Assembly: GCA_019264575.1 (NCBI GenBank)
Contig: JAHUZV010000019.1
Location: forward strand, 62,001 to 126,000
Source of the DNA: Vulcanococcus sp.
GTDB taxonomy: Bacteria; Cyanobacteriota; Cyanobacteriia; PCC-6307; Cyanobiaceae
DNA: 64,000 bases
Reading direction: 5' to 3'
A program made the position numbers and the translations under genes. The notes under the pieces are model-generated. The model saw only the letters and a program-made list of their open reading frames with translations, was not told the DNA's origin and did no database searches. Shown in pieces: positions 15,872-23,644 of the stretch. How positions within the stretch are numbered: position 1 is the stretch's first letter; each line of letters begins with the position of its first letter.

Positions 15872-17272
15872 TCAGCGCACCGATTGGAGCTGTTGCATCA
15901 GCCTTGCCGCATCCCGCCGACTGCGACCCACACAGATGGCTCCCAGCAGGCCGTGCTCACTGAGCGCACCCAGACGCATCGGGATGCAACCCCGCCGTGT
16001 GGCGCTGTTGAAATAGAGCTGCTGTTTCACCATGGCATCGACCATCTGCTCAGGCAGCAGGCCGCGCCAATGCTCCTGCTGAAGCTCATCGCTGGCTTCG
16101 TAAAACACGGCATCGCCATCAACGGTGCGCAGCAGACCGCTGCTGTGATCGAAGACGCTGCCGGTTGCGGTGGCGGCCAGCTGGAAGGGATGCGTGGTGC
16201 CTCCCTTGCGCAAGTTGATCTCAATCGCCCAGAGGCGCCAGCCCTGCGGCTCGCGCCGCGCCAACAGATCCAAGAGCACCGGCCCCCGGCATCCGAGCTG
16301 GGCGAGGTACGCACCCAGGCGCTCAGCCATGGCTATTGCCTCCTGGCTGTAGCCATGGCGCGCGGGAAAACAGCAACCCTGGAAGCTCTGGCCGTGGGGC
16401 CCGCCCAGGCACTGCTCATGGGTGGAGAGGATGTTGCTTTCACCGCTCGGTGTGATCCAGAGCTGCACGCTGGGTGAGCTCAGTGCGCCGGTGGGAGCGC
16501 AGATCAGCTCCTGGGCAATCACTCCATTGCGCTGTAGTTCAGCTTCCCAGTGGGGCAGCGGCATGGCGAGCTGCTCCAGTGCCTGCTGCAGTTGGCTGCG
16601 CCGTGTGGAGGCTCGCTGCTGCCGCCATGGCCCCAGCGCTAAGGCAAGAGGTGCGTTGCCACGGCCACCAGCCATGCGGTTGAGCTTCACCATCAGCCGA
16701 TCAATCACGTTGTGGCGCAGGGCCAGCTCATCGATCGCGTCGATGAGCGCCTCAATCGAGTGACAGAGGGGCGTTGTGCATGGATGCGGTAAACCAGTTG
16801 CCTTGAAAACTTCGGCTGATCCGGCCTTACTACCCAGCTCGGCGAGCTCAGCAGGGGTTCCTTCCAGCGCGAGGCCGAGGCGCTGCGCCAGGATCAGTTC
16901 CTCATCGGAGACGGCATAACAGGCCAGGACTGAGCCCGGCCGGAGCAGCGCTGCCAGGAACTCGAGCAGGCGAGGGCGCGCCAGCAGCTTGTTGGTCAGG
17001 CTGATGGGTGAGTGGTCGTTGAGGTTGATGCACTGCAGGCGTTGTCGCCACCAGTGGGGCGGTGCGGCTGGCAGCAGTTGAAGAACAGCATCCAGGCAAG
17101 CGTCGCTGATGGCCACAGGGGTAACCACCACCATCCGATGCTCTGGATGCTGAAGATGGCGCAGCTCAATCAAGTGCCGCTCAGGCCAGCTGTCCAACCC
17201 GGCGATGCTGGCCAGGGTGGATGGGCTGGCGTTGGTGGATGGCACCAGCAGTAGATCCTGGCCATGCGCCAC
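15872..17272 (-). CDS. PGM1-type ATP-grasp peptide ligase-like protein
   Basis: A 466-residue protein (GTG start) similar to proteins annotated as peptide ligase PGM1-related. The founding member, from pheganomycin biosynthesis, joins an amino-acid-derived unit to a ribosomal peptide. ATP-grasp features are the nucleotide-binding segment VIDRLMVKLNRMAGGRGNAPL and the C-terminal metal/carboxylate site LWAIEINLRKGGTTHPFQL, the hallmark of this subfamily. Its start is only 12 bp downstream of the preceding gene (17285) in a minus-strand series that begins with two double-glycine precursor peptides. Context suggests it could modify a peptide or make an immunity or accessory metabolite; relatives also occur without such genes, so this is inference. 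Confidence 0.78.
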   Translation of the reverse strand: MAHGQDLLLVPSTNASPSTLASIAGLDSWPERHLIELRHLQHPEHRMVVVTPVAISDACLDAVLQLLPAAPPHWWRQRLQCINLNDHSPISLTNKLLARPRLLEFLAALLRPGSVLACYAVSDEELILAQRLGLALEGTPAELAELGSKAGSAEVFKATGLPHPCTTPLCHSIEALIDAIDELALRHNVIDRLMVKLNRMAGGRGNAPLALALGPWRQQRASTRRSQLQQALEQLAMPLPHWEAELQRNGVIAQELICAPTGALSSPSVQLWITPSGESNILSTHEQCLGGPHGQSFQGCCFPARHGYSQEAIAMAERLGAYLAQLGCRGPVLLDLLARREPQGWRLWAIEINLRKGGTTHPFQLAATATGSVFDHSSGLLRTVDGDAVFYEASDELQQEHWRGLLPEQMVDAMVKQQLYFNSATRRGCIPMRLGALSEHGLLGAICVGRSRRDAARLMQQLQSVR

Positions 17273-17284
17273 AGGCCGCTTCCC

Positions 17285-18085
17285 TCAGATCAGGATGAAG
17301 TGATCGGCACTGAGGATCGGCGCGGATTCAAGAATGGCAAACATGCCGCCTTGATCGCCAAATCCTTTGGTGTCGCCGTTGGCGTTGAAGAACAAACGTC
17401 CGTTTGATTCCTGGTAGATGATGTCGGCGTCGCTCTTCGCGGCACGCTTGAGTTGTCTGCGGTTGTCAACGCTTTCAAACTCCAGCTCGCCAATGCCTTT
17501 GAAGACGCGGCGCGACAGTTCAAGTTTGTCGCCATTGGTGCCGTTGAAGCCCATGATCCTGTCGATGCGCCGAGCTCCCTGGCTGCGGAAATAAGCGCTC
17601 GAGTTGAAGCGAAGGTGGAACCCGTTGCGTTGCAGGCTTGCATTGCCAGGAGCACCGGTCACGTCGTCTGGAGATCCAGCAGAGAGAGATGAATTGCCAG
17701 AAGCGACTGTCATATCGGCTGAAGAGCCGGCAGAGATAGGCGAATCACTAGTCGTCGTGCCACCGTTCATATTGTAGTAACTGGAGCTTGAGTTGTGCTC
17801 GGTAGAGTTTGATATCAGGGTGTAGTTGTAAATAATGGTGTTGGTTGAATAGTCGATAGTTGAGAGAACGGCAACCTGGTTCCCATTGGATGTATTTGTG
17901 TAGCCATTGCCGGTAATTGGATCTGCCGGGGCCGCAATGGAAGAATCTTTGGTGACTAGTGGTGTTGCGATAGGTTCTGAAGGGTCTTCGGCAATCAAAG
18001 GTGTTGCGACGGGGGTTTCTGCTGGTTCGGCTGGATTGAATGGATTGCTGTTGTCGAAGGTGGGTGACTGTGGAGAGTCGCTCAT
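17285..18085 (-). CDS. Ser/Asn/Thr-rich protein with RTX-exporter-substrate-like C-terminus
   Basis: A 266-residue protein. The N-terminal two thirds are Pro/Thr/Ser/Asn-rich and probably disordered or matrix-like, without a Sec signal peptide. The C-terminal 110 residues (RIDRIMGFNGTNGDKLELSRRVF ... DADIIYQESNGRLFFNANGDTKGFGDQGGMFAILES ... ILSADHFILI) match the terminal region of hemolysin-type calcium-binding proteins and serralysins that are exported by type I secretion. No GGxGxD nonapeptide arrays are present. It sits between the HlyD-type adaptor and the ATP-grasp gene, so it may be a second substrate of this exporter or of another type I system. Its codons are clearly more AT-rich than those of the flanking genome. 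Confidence 0.7.
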   Translation of the reverse strand: MSDSPQSPTFDNSNPFNPAEPAETPVATPLIAEDPSEPIATPLVTKDSSIAAPADPITGNGYTNTSNGNQVAVLSTIDYSTNTIIYNYTLISNSTEHNSSSSYYNMNGGTTTSDSPISAGSSADMTVASGNSSLSAGSPDDVTGAPGNASLQRNGFHLRFNSSAYFRSQGARRIDRIMGFNGTNGDKLELSRRVFKGIGELEFESVDNRRQLKRAAKSDADIIYQESNGRLFFNANGDTKGFGDQGGMFAILESAPILSADHFILI

Positions 18086-18193
18086 GCGCTTGAAGCATTC
18101 ACTGAAGACCACAAAAAGCTATTGATGGTTGTAGCTTCAGAAGGTTGCAAGCTGCTTCTAAGGTTGATCAAAGCTGCAGCGTTCGCGCTTCGA

Positions 18194-19462
18194 TTAGGTG
18201 CCGCTAAAAAGCCGCAGCTTGGTAAATAGAAATCCCAATACTGTGGTCTGTCGTGTGATGATCTCTGCCTGTACATCCATGCCATGCCTAAGTTCGCAAA
18301 GGCGATTGCCTGCACGCAAGCTGCGGGAAGCAGGTTCAAGCGAAACTTGAAAGAGGCCGGGGTATGCCGAGGTGCGTGATCCTTCGGCGTCACTCCCTTT
18401 CTGCACAGTATCAGCAGAAATATTGGTCACTTTGGCCTTGAGTACGCCGTAGTCAGGGTATGGGCAGCCGGTGATGCGTAAATAGGCCTCCTGCTTCGGT
18501 TTGATCGAGCCAATATCACGGCTGGGGATTCGTACCTGAATCGTTTGCTTGGCATTGGTCGGTGCGATCTGCGCGAGAATCTCACCGGCCCGTATGACCT
18601 GTTGAGCATGGCGCATGCCACTCAATAAGACGGTTCCTGTCTCTGGTGCCTTAATGGTGCTGTTGCTGAGAGCTCGATTCACCTCAGTAAGGCGTGAACG
18701 TGTTGTTTCCAGCAATTTGTTGAACTCGCGTTGTTGATTAAGCGTCTGACCTCTGTCTTGTCTCAAGTCTGCTAGTTGCGCTGTGCCCCGAGCCCTTTGT
18801 TCTTCCAGTGCTTGCTGCGCTTTCGCAAGTTCATTTTGGGCCAAGGAATATTGGGCATTTTTCTCGTCCACAACGCTGGCGGCAACTGCTCCCGTGGCTT
18901 GCAAGCTCCGGTAGCGCCTTAACTCAGTGCGCCGGAAGTCTAATGTTGCATTAGCATTGTCAACATTTCGCGCTGCAGATTGCAGTTGGGCTTGAAGTAG
19001 CTGAGATGTGGCAATGCTTTTTTGTTTTAAGTCGCTGCTTTGTTGCGCGCTGTTGTCCTGCTGGGCTAAGGATTCTCTCAGCTCGTTTTCGAGTTTTCGC
19101 TTTTCACTCTCCAATTGTTTGCGATCAAGAACTGCTAAGGCCTGGCCTTCCTTCACCTCTTGATTCTCTTTGATCCAAACGGCGGACAGAGTGCCATCCA
19201 GTTGACTTTGTACAACGGTGTTCTCTCCATCGGGTCGTACCACTCCCGCTGCGCGAACGGTCTCTCTCCATGGCCAGATTGACAGCCCCAGTAGTCCTGC
19301 GGTGGTTGTGATCAGCACGTTGCGACCAAATGCACGTGTCCAGTTGCCCAGGGCAGGCAGAAAGTCGTCCGCCTCGATGCGCATCACGGCGTTATCCTCT
19401 GCCGCTCGTGGTGCTGACAGCGTGGTGGGTTGCGCTTTTGTTTGAAGTTCGAGGTCGCTCAT
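18194..19462 (-). CDS. HlyD-family membrane-fusion protein of the peptide exporter
   Basis: The periplasmic adaptor linking the inner-membrane transporter to an outer-membrane channel. It has 422 residues from ATG 19462. A single N-terminal membrane span lies at about 46-65 (VLITTTAGLLGLSIW). A biotinyl-lipoyl-like half follows (VVRPDGENTVVQSQLDGTLSAVWIKENQEVKEGQ), then a long Gln/Glu/Arg-rich coiled coil at roughly residues 100-290, the second lipoyl half (STIKAPETGTVLLSG) and a C-terminal beta domain. ATG lies 2 bp after the TGA of the PCAT gene, so the two are translationally coupled. No TolC homologue is in the window. Confidence 0.92.
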   Translation of the reverse strand: MSDLELQTKAQPTTLSAPRAAEDNAVMRIEADDFLPALGNWTRAFGRNVLITTTAGLLGLSIWPWRETVRAAGVVRPDGENTVVQSQLDGTLSAVWIKENQEVKEGQALAVLDRKQLESEKRKLENELRESLAQQDNSAQQSSDLKQKSIATSQLLQAQLQSAARNVDNANATLDFRRTELRRYRSLQATGAVAASVVDEKNAQYSLAQNELAKAQQALEEQRARGTAQLADLRQDRGQTLNQQREFNKLLETTRSRLTEVNRALSNSTIKAPETGTVLLSGMRHAQQVIRAGEILAQIAPTNAKQTIQVRIPSRDIGSIKPKQEAYLRITGCPYPDYGVLKAKVTNISADTVQKGSDAEGSRTSAYPGLFQVSLEPASRSLRAGNRLCELRHGMDVQAEIITRQTTVLGFLFTKLRLFSGT

Positions 19463-19464
19463 GC

Positions 19465-21693
19465 TCAGTGTGCTTTGAGGTAGGGAGAAACAAGAAGGCT
19501 TTCTTTGAGTGCGCTGGGTTGATCTTGTTGTTTCACCTTTCCTTGGTCGATATAGACAATCCAATCGGCACGAAGGATTACCGAGGGGCGGTGGCTCACC
19601 ATGATTGTTGTTTTGCCCTGTCTGTGATTGAGCAACTGATTCATCAGGCGTTGTTCCAGCACAGGATCGAGGGCAGAGGTCGATTCGTCCAGGATCAGCA
19701 CGGGTGGATCATTGATCAGTGCACGCGCTAATGCCAGGCGTTGCCGTTGGCCGCCTGAGAGATTGGCGCCAAATTCCCCAAGAACCGTTCCATAGCCATC
19801 CGGAAGCTCGTGGATGAATTCATCAGCCAATGCCAATCTGCAAGCCTCAACCACCTCCGCAAAGCTGATGCCTGGATGGCTGAAGACAAAGTTTTCGTAG
19901 ATGCTTCGGTTGAAGAAGTGTGATTCCTGTGGCACAAGCACCACCTGTCGCCTGATGCATTCGAGTGTGAGATCTTGGGAGCTATACGACCCGTAGTGAA
20001 TCGTTCCTCGCTCAGGTGGATAAAATCCTGCGATTAATTTGCTGATGCTGCTTTTGCCACATCCAGATTGTCCAATCAGAGCAGTTGTCACTCCCCCTGG
20101 AATCTCCAGAGTGAAGTCGTCAAGCAACGCGCGGCGACCAGGGTAATGCCAGGTAATGTTCTTGCAGAGGATGGGTGCTTCAGAGCTGATTCCGGCGTAG
20201 TGCTTGCTTTCTTTATTCTGATCTTCTGGTTCACGTTCCATCACTTCGGATAGACGTCGCAAGACAACGCTTGCTGTGATCGCCTCTTGCGAGATGGCGC
20301 TGAGACCTGTGAGGAAGGCCAGCACATTCGCACCCATCCCATTAAATGCAAGTAGTTGGCCGATGCTCAGATCACTGTTGATTACAAAACTGCTGCCATA
20401 CCAAAGCAATGCGATGGAGCCGATGCCACCCAGTAAGCCTGTTGTCGTGCTTTCACTCAGGCGCAGCTGCGTGCCTGCCCAGCTCAAGCGAGCCAGGCGT
20501 CCAAAATTGCGCTGATATTCCTGCCAGGCTTGGGGCGTTGCCTCGGTCGTTTTCAGCACTGTCGCTGCTCTGAAGACCTCCACCAAGTAGCCTTGGTTTT
20601 CTGCTGCTCCGACGAGGAGTTGCTTTGTCTTCTTCTGCAGGAGTGGTAGAAAGCAGAGATTGCACACCACTACAGCTGCATAGCAGGCTACTGCTGCAAT
20701 GGCTAAGGGAACGGAGTAGCTCAGCATCCATAGCAGCGAGATGGCTGCGATGCAGAGCTGGCTGGGTAAGCCAGTCACCACTGCGGTGAGTAGCTCATTG
20801 ATGCGCTGGATATCGCTGATTCGGCTTACAACTTCGCCACTTCGGTGGCCTTCGAAATAGTTGATTGGTAACTGAAACAGTCGTTGGCCGTAATGAAGGA
20901 TCATTTGTAACTGCAGTTTCTGCCCAAAATGCCCCACCATCTGCCCCTGCACCCAGCCAAGCCCGTACCGCAGTGCTGTGAGCACCATGATCCCGGCGCT
21001 TAGTGCCGTGAGCATGTGTGTGTCTCCGCGAACCAGGACATCATCGGTGAGAATCTGCATGAGTACTGGCATGCCCAGCGCAAGGCTTCCGATCACGATG
21101 TTCAGCATCAAGGCTTGCAGGAGCAGCCCTTTGAACGGCGTGATGAATTGCCCGAACACCCAGAGGCCTGGCCTCGTTTCCTCGTGTTCCGCTTGTTGAA
21201 ACCTGGCAGGATCGGGCTCAACCAGGAGCAGGATTCCATTCTGCCAATGGCGCACAAAGTCAATCTCGCTCAGTTTGCGGAGACCAACGGCAGGATCAGC
21301 AACGATCAGCTGATGATCTTGATCACGGCCATGAAGTACCACCCAATGGTTGCCATCCCAATGGCAGATCACGGGTAATGGCAGTTCTTCAATGGACTCC
21401 AGCAGCGTGGCATCAGCTTTTGCCGCCCGCGCGATCAGCCCGAGTTGTTCTGCTCCTCGCTTCAGTCCCAGCAGGGTGGTGCCGTTGGCCATGGTGCCAA
21501 CAGCTTCCCGAACCTTGCCGAGGCTGAATTGTCGCCCGTGATGCTCGCAGATCGTTGCTATGCAGGCCGCACCGCAGTCCTCTTCGCTGAACTGTCGAAT
21601 GCATGCAAACTCTTGTCTCCGATGCTTTAGGAGCTGGTCGAGGCTTGTCTGCAAGGCTCCAATCCGGTCCTTGCTGAAGATCTGATGGAGCAT
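19465..21693 (-). CDS. Peptidase-containing ABC transporter (PCAT, C39 family) for double-glycine peptides
   Basis: A 742-residue inner-membrane exporter that would cleave leader peptides after GG and export the core. The N-terminal C39 cysteine peptidase has Cys40 (EEDCGAAC), His116 (GNHWVVLHG) and Asp133 (VADPAVG), so the triad looks intact. The six-helix ABC membrane domain spans about 165-470. The ATPase domain has Walker A GQSGCGKSS at about 541-549, signature LSGGQ at about 645 and Walker B LILDE at about 667-671. It lies directly downstream of two double-glycine precursor genes and upstream of the HlyD gene. This is the layout of class II bacteriocin/microcin exporters and of the biofilm-peptide exporter of Synechococcus elongatus. 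Confidence 0.95.
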   Translation of the reverse strand: MLHQIFSKDRIGALQTSLDQLLKHRRQEFACIRQFSEEDCGAACIATICEHHGRQFSLGKVREAVGTMANGTTLLGLKRGAEQLGLIARAAKADATLLESIEELPLPVICHWDGNHWVVLHGRDQDHQLIVADPAVGLRKLSEIDFVRHWQNGILLLVEPDPARFQQAEHEETRPGLWVFGQFITPFKGLLLQALMLNIVIGSLALGMPVLMQILTDDVLVRGDTHMLTALSAGIMVLTALRYGLGWVQGQMVGHFGQKLQLQMILHYGQRLFQLPINYFEGHRSGEVVSRISDIQRINELLTAVVTGLPSQLCIAAISLLWMLSYSVPLAIAAVACYAAVVVCNLCFLPLLQKKTKQLLVGAAENQGYLVEVFRAATVLKTTEATPQAWQEYQRNFGRLARLSWAGTQLRLSESTTTGLLGGIGSIALLWYGSSFVINSDLSIGQLLAFNGMGANVLAFLTGLSAISQEAITASVVLRRLSEVMEREPEDQNKESKHYAGISSEAPILCKNITWHYPGRRALLDDFTLEIPGGVTTALIGQSGCGKSSISKLIAGFYPPERGTIHYGSYSSQDLTLECIRRQVVLVPQESHFFNRSIYENFVFSHPGISFAEVVEACRLALADEFIHELPDGYGTVLGEFGANLSGGQRQRLALARALINDPPVLILDESTSALDPVLEQRLMNQLLNHRQGKTTIMVSHRPSVILRADWIVYIDQGKVKQQDQPSALKESLLVSPYLKAH

Positions 21694-21740
21694 GGACTCA
21701 GTGGATCAAAGTCGTGACTGCTTTGGCTGATCATGAAGAA

Positions 21741-21764
21741 GGAGGCCCCAGAACTGAGGCCTCC
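21741..21764 (-). terminator. Terminator-like hairpin between precursor 2 and the PCAT gene
   Basis: GGAGGCC (21741-21747) pairs with GGCCTCC (21758-21764) over a 10-base loop. On the minus strand the stem is followed by TTCTTCAT. It lies 18 bp downstream of the precursor 2 stop and 47 bp before the PCAT start. It would attenuate transcription so that precursors are made in excess over the transporter. Confidence 0.6.
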
Positions 21765-21782
21765 GCTGCGTGACTCAGGAGG

Positions 21783-22001
21783 TCACGGCATACCAAACCA
21801 ATTGCTACCGCCCAGCAGCTTGATGAAGTCGGTGTCAATGTTTGCAGTGTTGCCCTGGCCCACCATGGCGGAGCCTTCAAGCAGGCCTACAGCGGTACCG
21901 ATGTTGATCGGTGTGATGATTCCCAGGCCAATATTTGGTAATACCAAGGAATAGCCGCCACCGCAGATGGCTTCGCACTGATGGTCGTTCAGAAGTTGCA
22001 T
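21783..22001 (-). CDS. Double-glycine leader precursor peptide 2
   Basis: A 72-residue precursor. The leader MQLLNDHQCEAICGG has the pattern of C39-processed leaders: hydrophobic residues at spaced positions, then GG. The predicted core of 57 residues is glycine/asparagine-rich with hydrophobic stretches (LVLPNIGLGIITPINIG; AVGLLEG) and contains GQGNTANIDTDFIKLL. That segment shares a QGNxA(N/D)I motif with precursor 1. The core has no Cys, so it would not be a lanthipeptide or a disulphide bacteriocin. It lies directly upstream of the PCAT gene and is the likely substrate. Confidence 0.85.
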   Translation of the reverse strand: MQLLNDHQCEAICGGGYSLVLPNIGLGIITPINIGTAVGLLEGSAMVGQGNTANIDTDFIKLLGGSNWFGMP

Positions 22002-22023
22002 GGTCTTTAGTTAAAATGCTGTG

Positions 22024-22046
22024 AAAAAGGGGCCTGTATCGGCCCC
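22024..22046 (-). terminator. Rho-independent terminator between the two precursor genes
   Basis: On the minus strand, GGGGCC (22046-22041), loop GATACA, GGCCCC (22034-22029) and TTTTT (22028-22024) form a classical intrinsic terminator 6 bp downstream of the precursor 1 stop. Partial read-through would leave precursor 1 as the most abundant transcript of the locus. Confidence 0.85.
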
Positions 22047-22052
22047 TGTTGA

Positions 22053-22277
22053 TCAGAAGAGGCTAACGATCACGTTGTAGATGTCAGCATTGTTACCTTG
22101 AATGGTGCTGGCAAGAGCGCCACTATTGCTCAGTCCGAGCAGGGTGTTGGATGTGCCACCCACGGCCCAGGACGAGCCAATGTTGCTTTGGGCGATGGCG
22201 TTATAGGTGGCGCCAAGGTAAGCGCCGCCAGTCACCATTTCGCTTTTGGCTTCAGTGAGGAGTTCCAGTTTGGTCAT
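22053..22277 (-). CDS. Double-glycine leader precursor peptide 1
   Basis: A 74-residue precursor. The leader MTKLELLTEAKSEMVTGG is a textbook double-glycine leader. The predicted 56-residue core is rich in Ser, Asn, Gly, Ala and Ile (NIGSSWAVGGTSNTLLGLSNSG) and ends IQGNNADIYNVIVSLF. The core lacks Cys and is near neutral, unlike typical cationic pore-forming bacteriocins. The repetitive N/Q/G/S composition recalls secreted matrix-forming peptides. It is the first gene of the minus-strand export locus, followed by a strong terminator. The 198 bp upstream, shared with a divergent membrane-protein gene, hold its promoter and a GGGC-CTA-GCCC palindrome. Confidence 0.87.
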   Translation of the reverse strand: MTKLELLTEAKSEMVTGGAYLGATYNAIAQSNIGSSWAVGGTSNTLLGLSNSGALASTIQGNNADIYNVIVSLF

Positions 22278-22475
22278 TGTGTTTGTGTTCGATGAACATG
22301 GGCTAGGCCCACCTTGTTTTTATTCGGCTCAGGTTTGCTGGCAGTTGTTTCTGCAGTTCTGCATCAGCCTGCTGGCTTTTTCAATGTTGCTTCGGATTGT
22401 GGGTTGATTTGAGCCGCATCGTCCGATCTGTGGGGTTTTGGCTGGTTATGACTTGTTCTGGTTGATTCACATCTG

Positions 22476-22898
22476 ATGGATCTTGCCGCTTTTCGTCTTG
22501 CCGTTCTGTGGTCGGGTTGGCTTCTGGTCATGCTGTTTCACGTTGAGCTGGGCTTGATGCCGCTCTTTCACGGACGTTCTGTGGAAATCGAGAGCCGTGT
22601 TTCCGCATCGCGCTTGCCGCAGATCTTCCTTTCGATGCTTCTTTATTTCTTGTTTCCGGTTTTCGCCATGCTGCTGGCCTTTCATGCGGCGACAGAGCCC
22701 CTTGGTTGGAGTGGAACAGTATTGATGCGTGGCTTGCAGTTCTGGTTCAGTGCTCTCTATTGCGTTTCCAATCTGATCCACTTAGTGGCAGACATTCGCA
22801 TTCCTGATGCCCGAGCTGATCAGGTTGTCTTGATGACAGCCCTGTCAATCCTTGGATTTGTGCTCTGTTGGCAGGCCTGGCAGTGGTGGCAGGGATGA
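22476..22898 (+). CDS. Small integral membrane protein, about four spans
   Basis: A 140-residue hydrophobic protein with likely helices at about 6-28 (RLAVLWSGWLLVMLFHVELGL), 48-68 (FLSMLLYFLFPVFAMLLAF), 84-105 and 118-138. A His and Glu sit within the first helix (FHVELG) and another His in the third helix region (NLIHLVADI), possible metal ligands. Its TGA overlaps the ATG of the ZIP transporter gene (ATGA), so the two proteins are coupled and may act together. Family not recognised. Confidence 0.72.
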   Translation: MDLAAFRLAVLWSGWLLVMLFHVELGLMPLFHGRSVEIESRVSASRLPQIFLSMLLYFLFPVFAMLLAFHAATEPLGWSGTVLMRGLQFWFSALYCVSNLIHLVADIRIPDARADQVVLMTALSILGFVLCWQAWQWWQG

Positions 22899-23644
22899 CG
22901 GCATTGGCTTCAATTGTGCTGGGTAGTGCGTTGATGTGCTGCATCGCCCTGATTGGTAGCGTCACTTTGTTGCTGTCACCAAGGCGGCTCCAACAGATGT
23001 TGATTCCTCTGGTGTCCCTTGCGGCTGGTTCCCTGATGGGTGGGGCACTGTTTCATATGGTTCCAGAGGGCTCTCTCGCTATGGAACCTCGGCAGGTGGG
23101 TTTGTTGCTTGCTCTTGGCTTTACAGCTTTTTTTGCTGTCGAGATCTTTCTGCACTGGCATCATTCCCATCGTCTTCGCTCTCGCTTCTCGGCTTCTTCC
23201 CTTACCTCTGAGCCGATGGCTTTTTTGATCCTTGTGGGTGACGGTCTCCATAATTTCATCGGTGGCCTGGGCATTGCTAGTACGTTTCTGATTGATCCTT
23301 CAGCTGGGTTTGCTGCCTGGGTTGCGGCTGTTGCCCATGAGATCCCCCAAGAACTGGGAGATTTCGGCGTTCTGGTTCATTCCGGTTGGTCGCGCCGTCG
23401 TGCCCTTGCCTGGAATTTTGCGTCGGCACTCACCTTCCCCCTCGGTGCCCTTGTGGCCTGGAGGTTTCAGCAGCTGCTGCCTCTACCTCCGCTTGTGTTG
23501 TTTGCTGCGGGTAATTTTCTCTATATCGCTGCGTCTGATCTTGTGCCTGAAATTAAGGCTCAGCCAACGTTGCCCCAGGCACTGGCCAGCTTTGCCTGGT
23601 TTGCCACTGGTCTGTTTGCGCTTTGGCTTCTTACTTCAGCTTGA
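22895..23644 (+). CDS. ZIP-family divalent metal transporter
   Basis: A 249-residue metal permease. ZIP signatures are visible: SLAAGSLMGGALFHMVPEG in an early helix, a His-rich loop (LHWHHSHRLRSR), the metal-site helix ILVGDGLHNFIGGLGIAS and the paired VAHEIPQELGDFGVLVHSG. Substrate could be Zn, Fe, Mn or Ni and cannot be read from sequence. ATG 22895 is coupled to the preceding membrane protein. The gene ends convergently with a 9-bp overlap against the last minus-strand gene of the hydrogenase region. Nickel supply for the hydrogenase is a tempting idea but unproven. Confidence 0.88.
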   Translation: MTALASIVLGSALMCCIALIGSVTLLLSPRRLQQMLIPLVSLAAGSLMGGALFHMVPEGSLAMEPRQVGLLLALGFTAFFAVEIFLHWHHSHRLRSRFSASSLTSEPMAFLILVGDGLHNFIGGLGIASTFLIDPSAGFAAWVAAVAHEIPQELGDFGVLVHSGWSRRRALAWNFASALTFPLGALVAWRFQQLLPLPPLVLFAAGNFLYIAASDLVPEIKAQPTLPQALASFAWFATGLFALWLLTSA

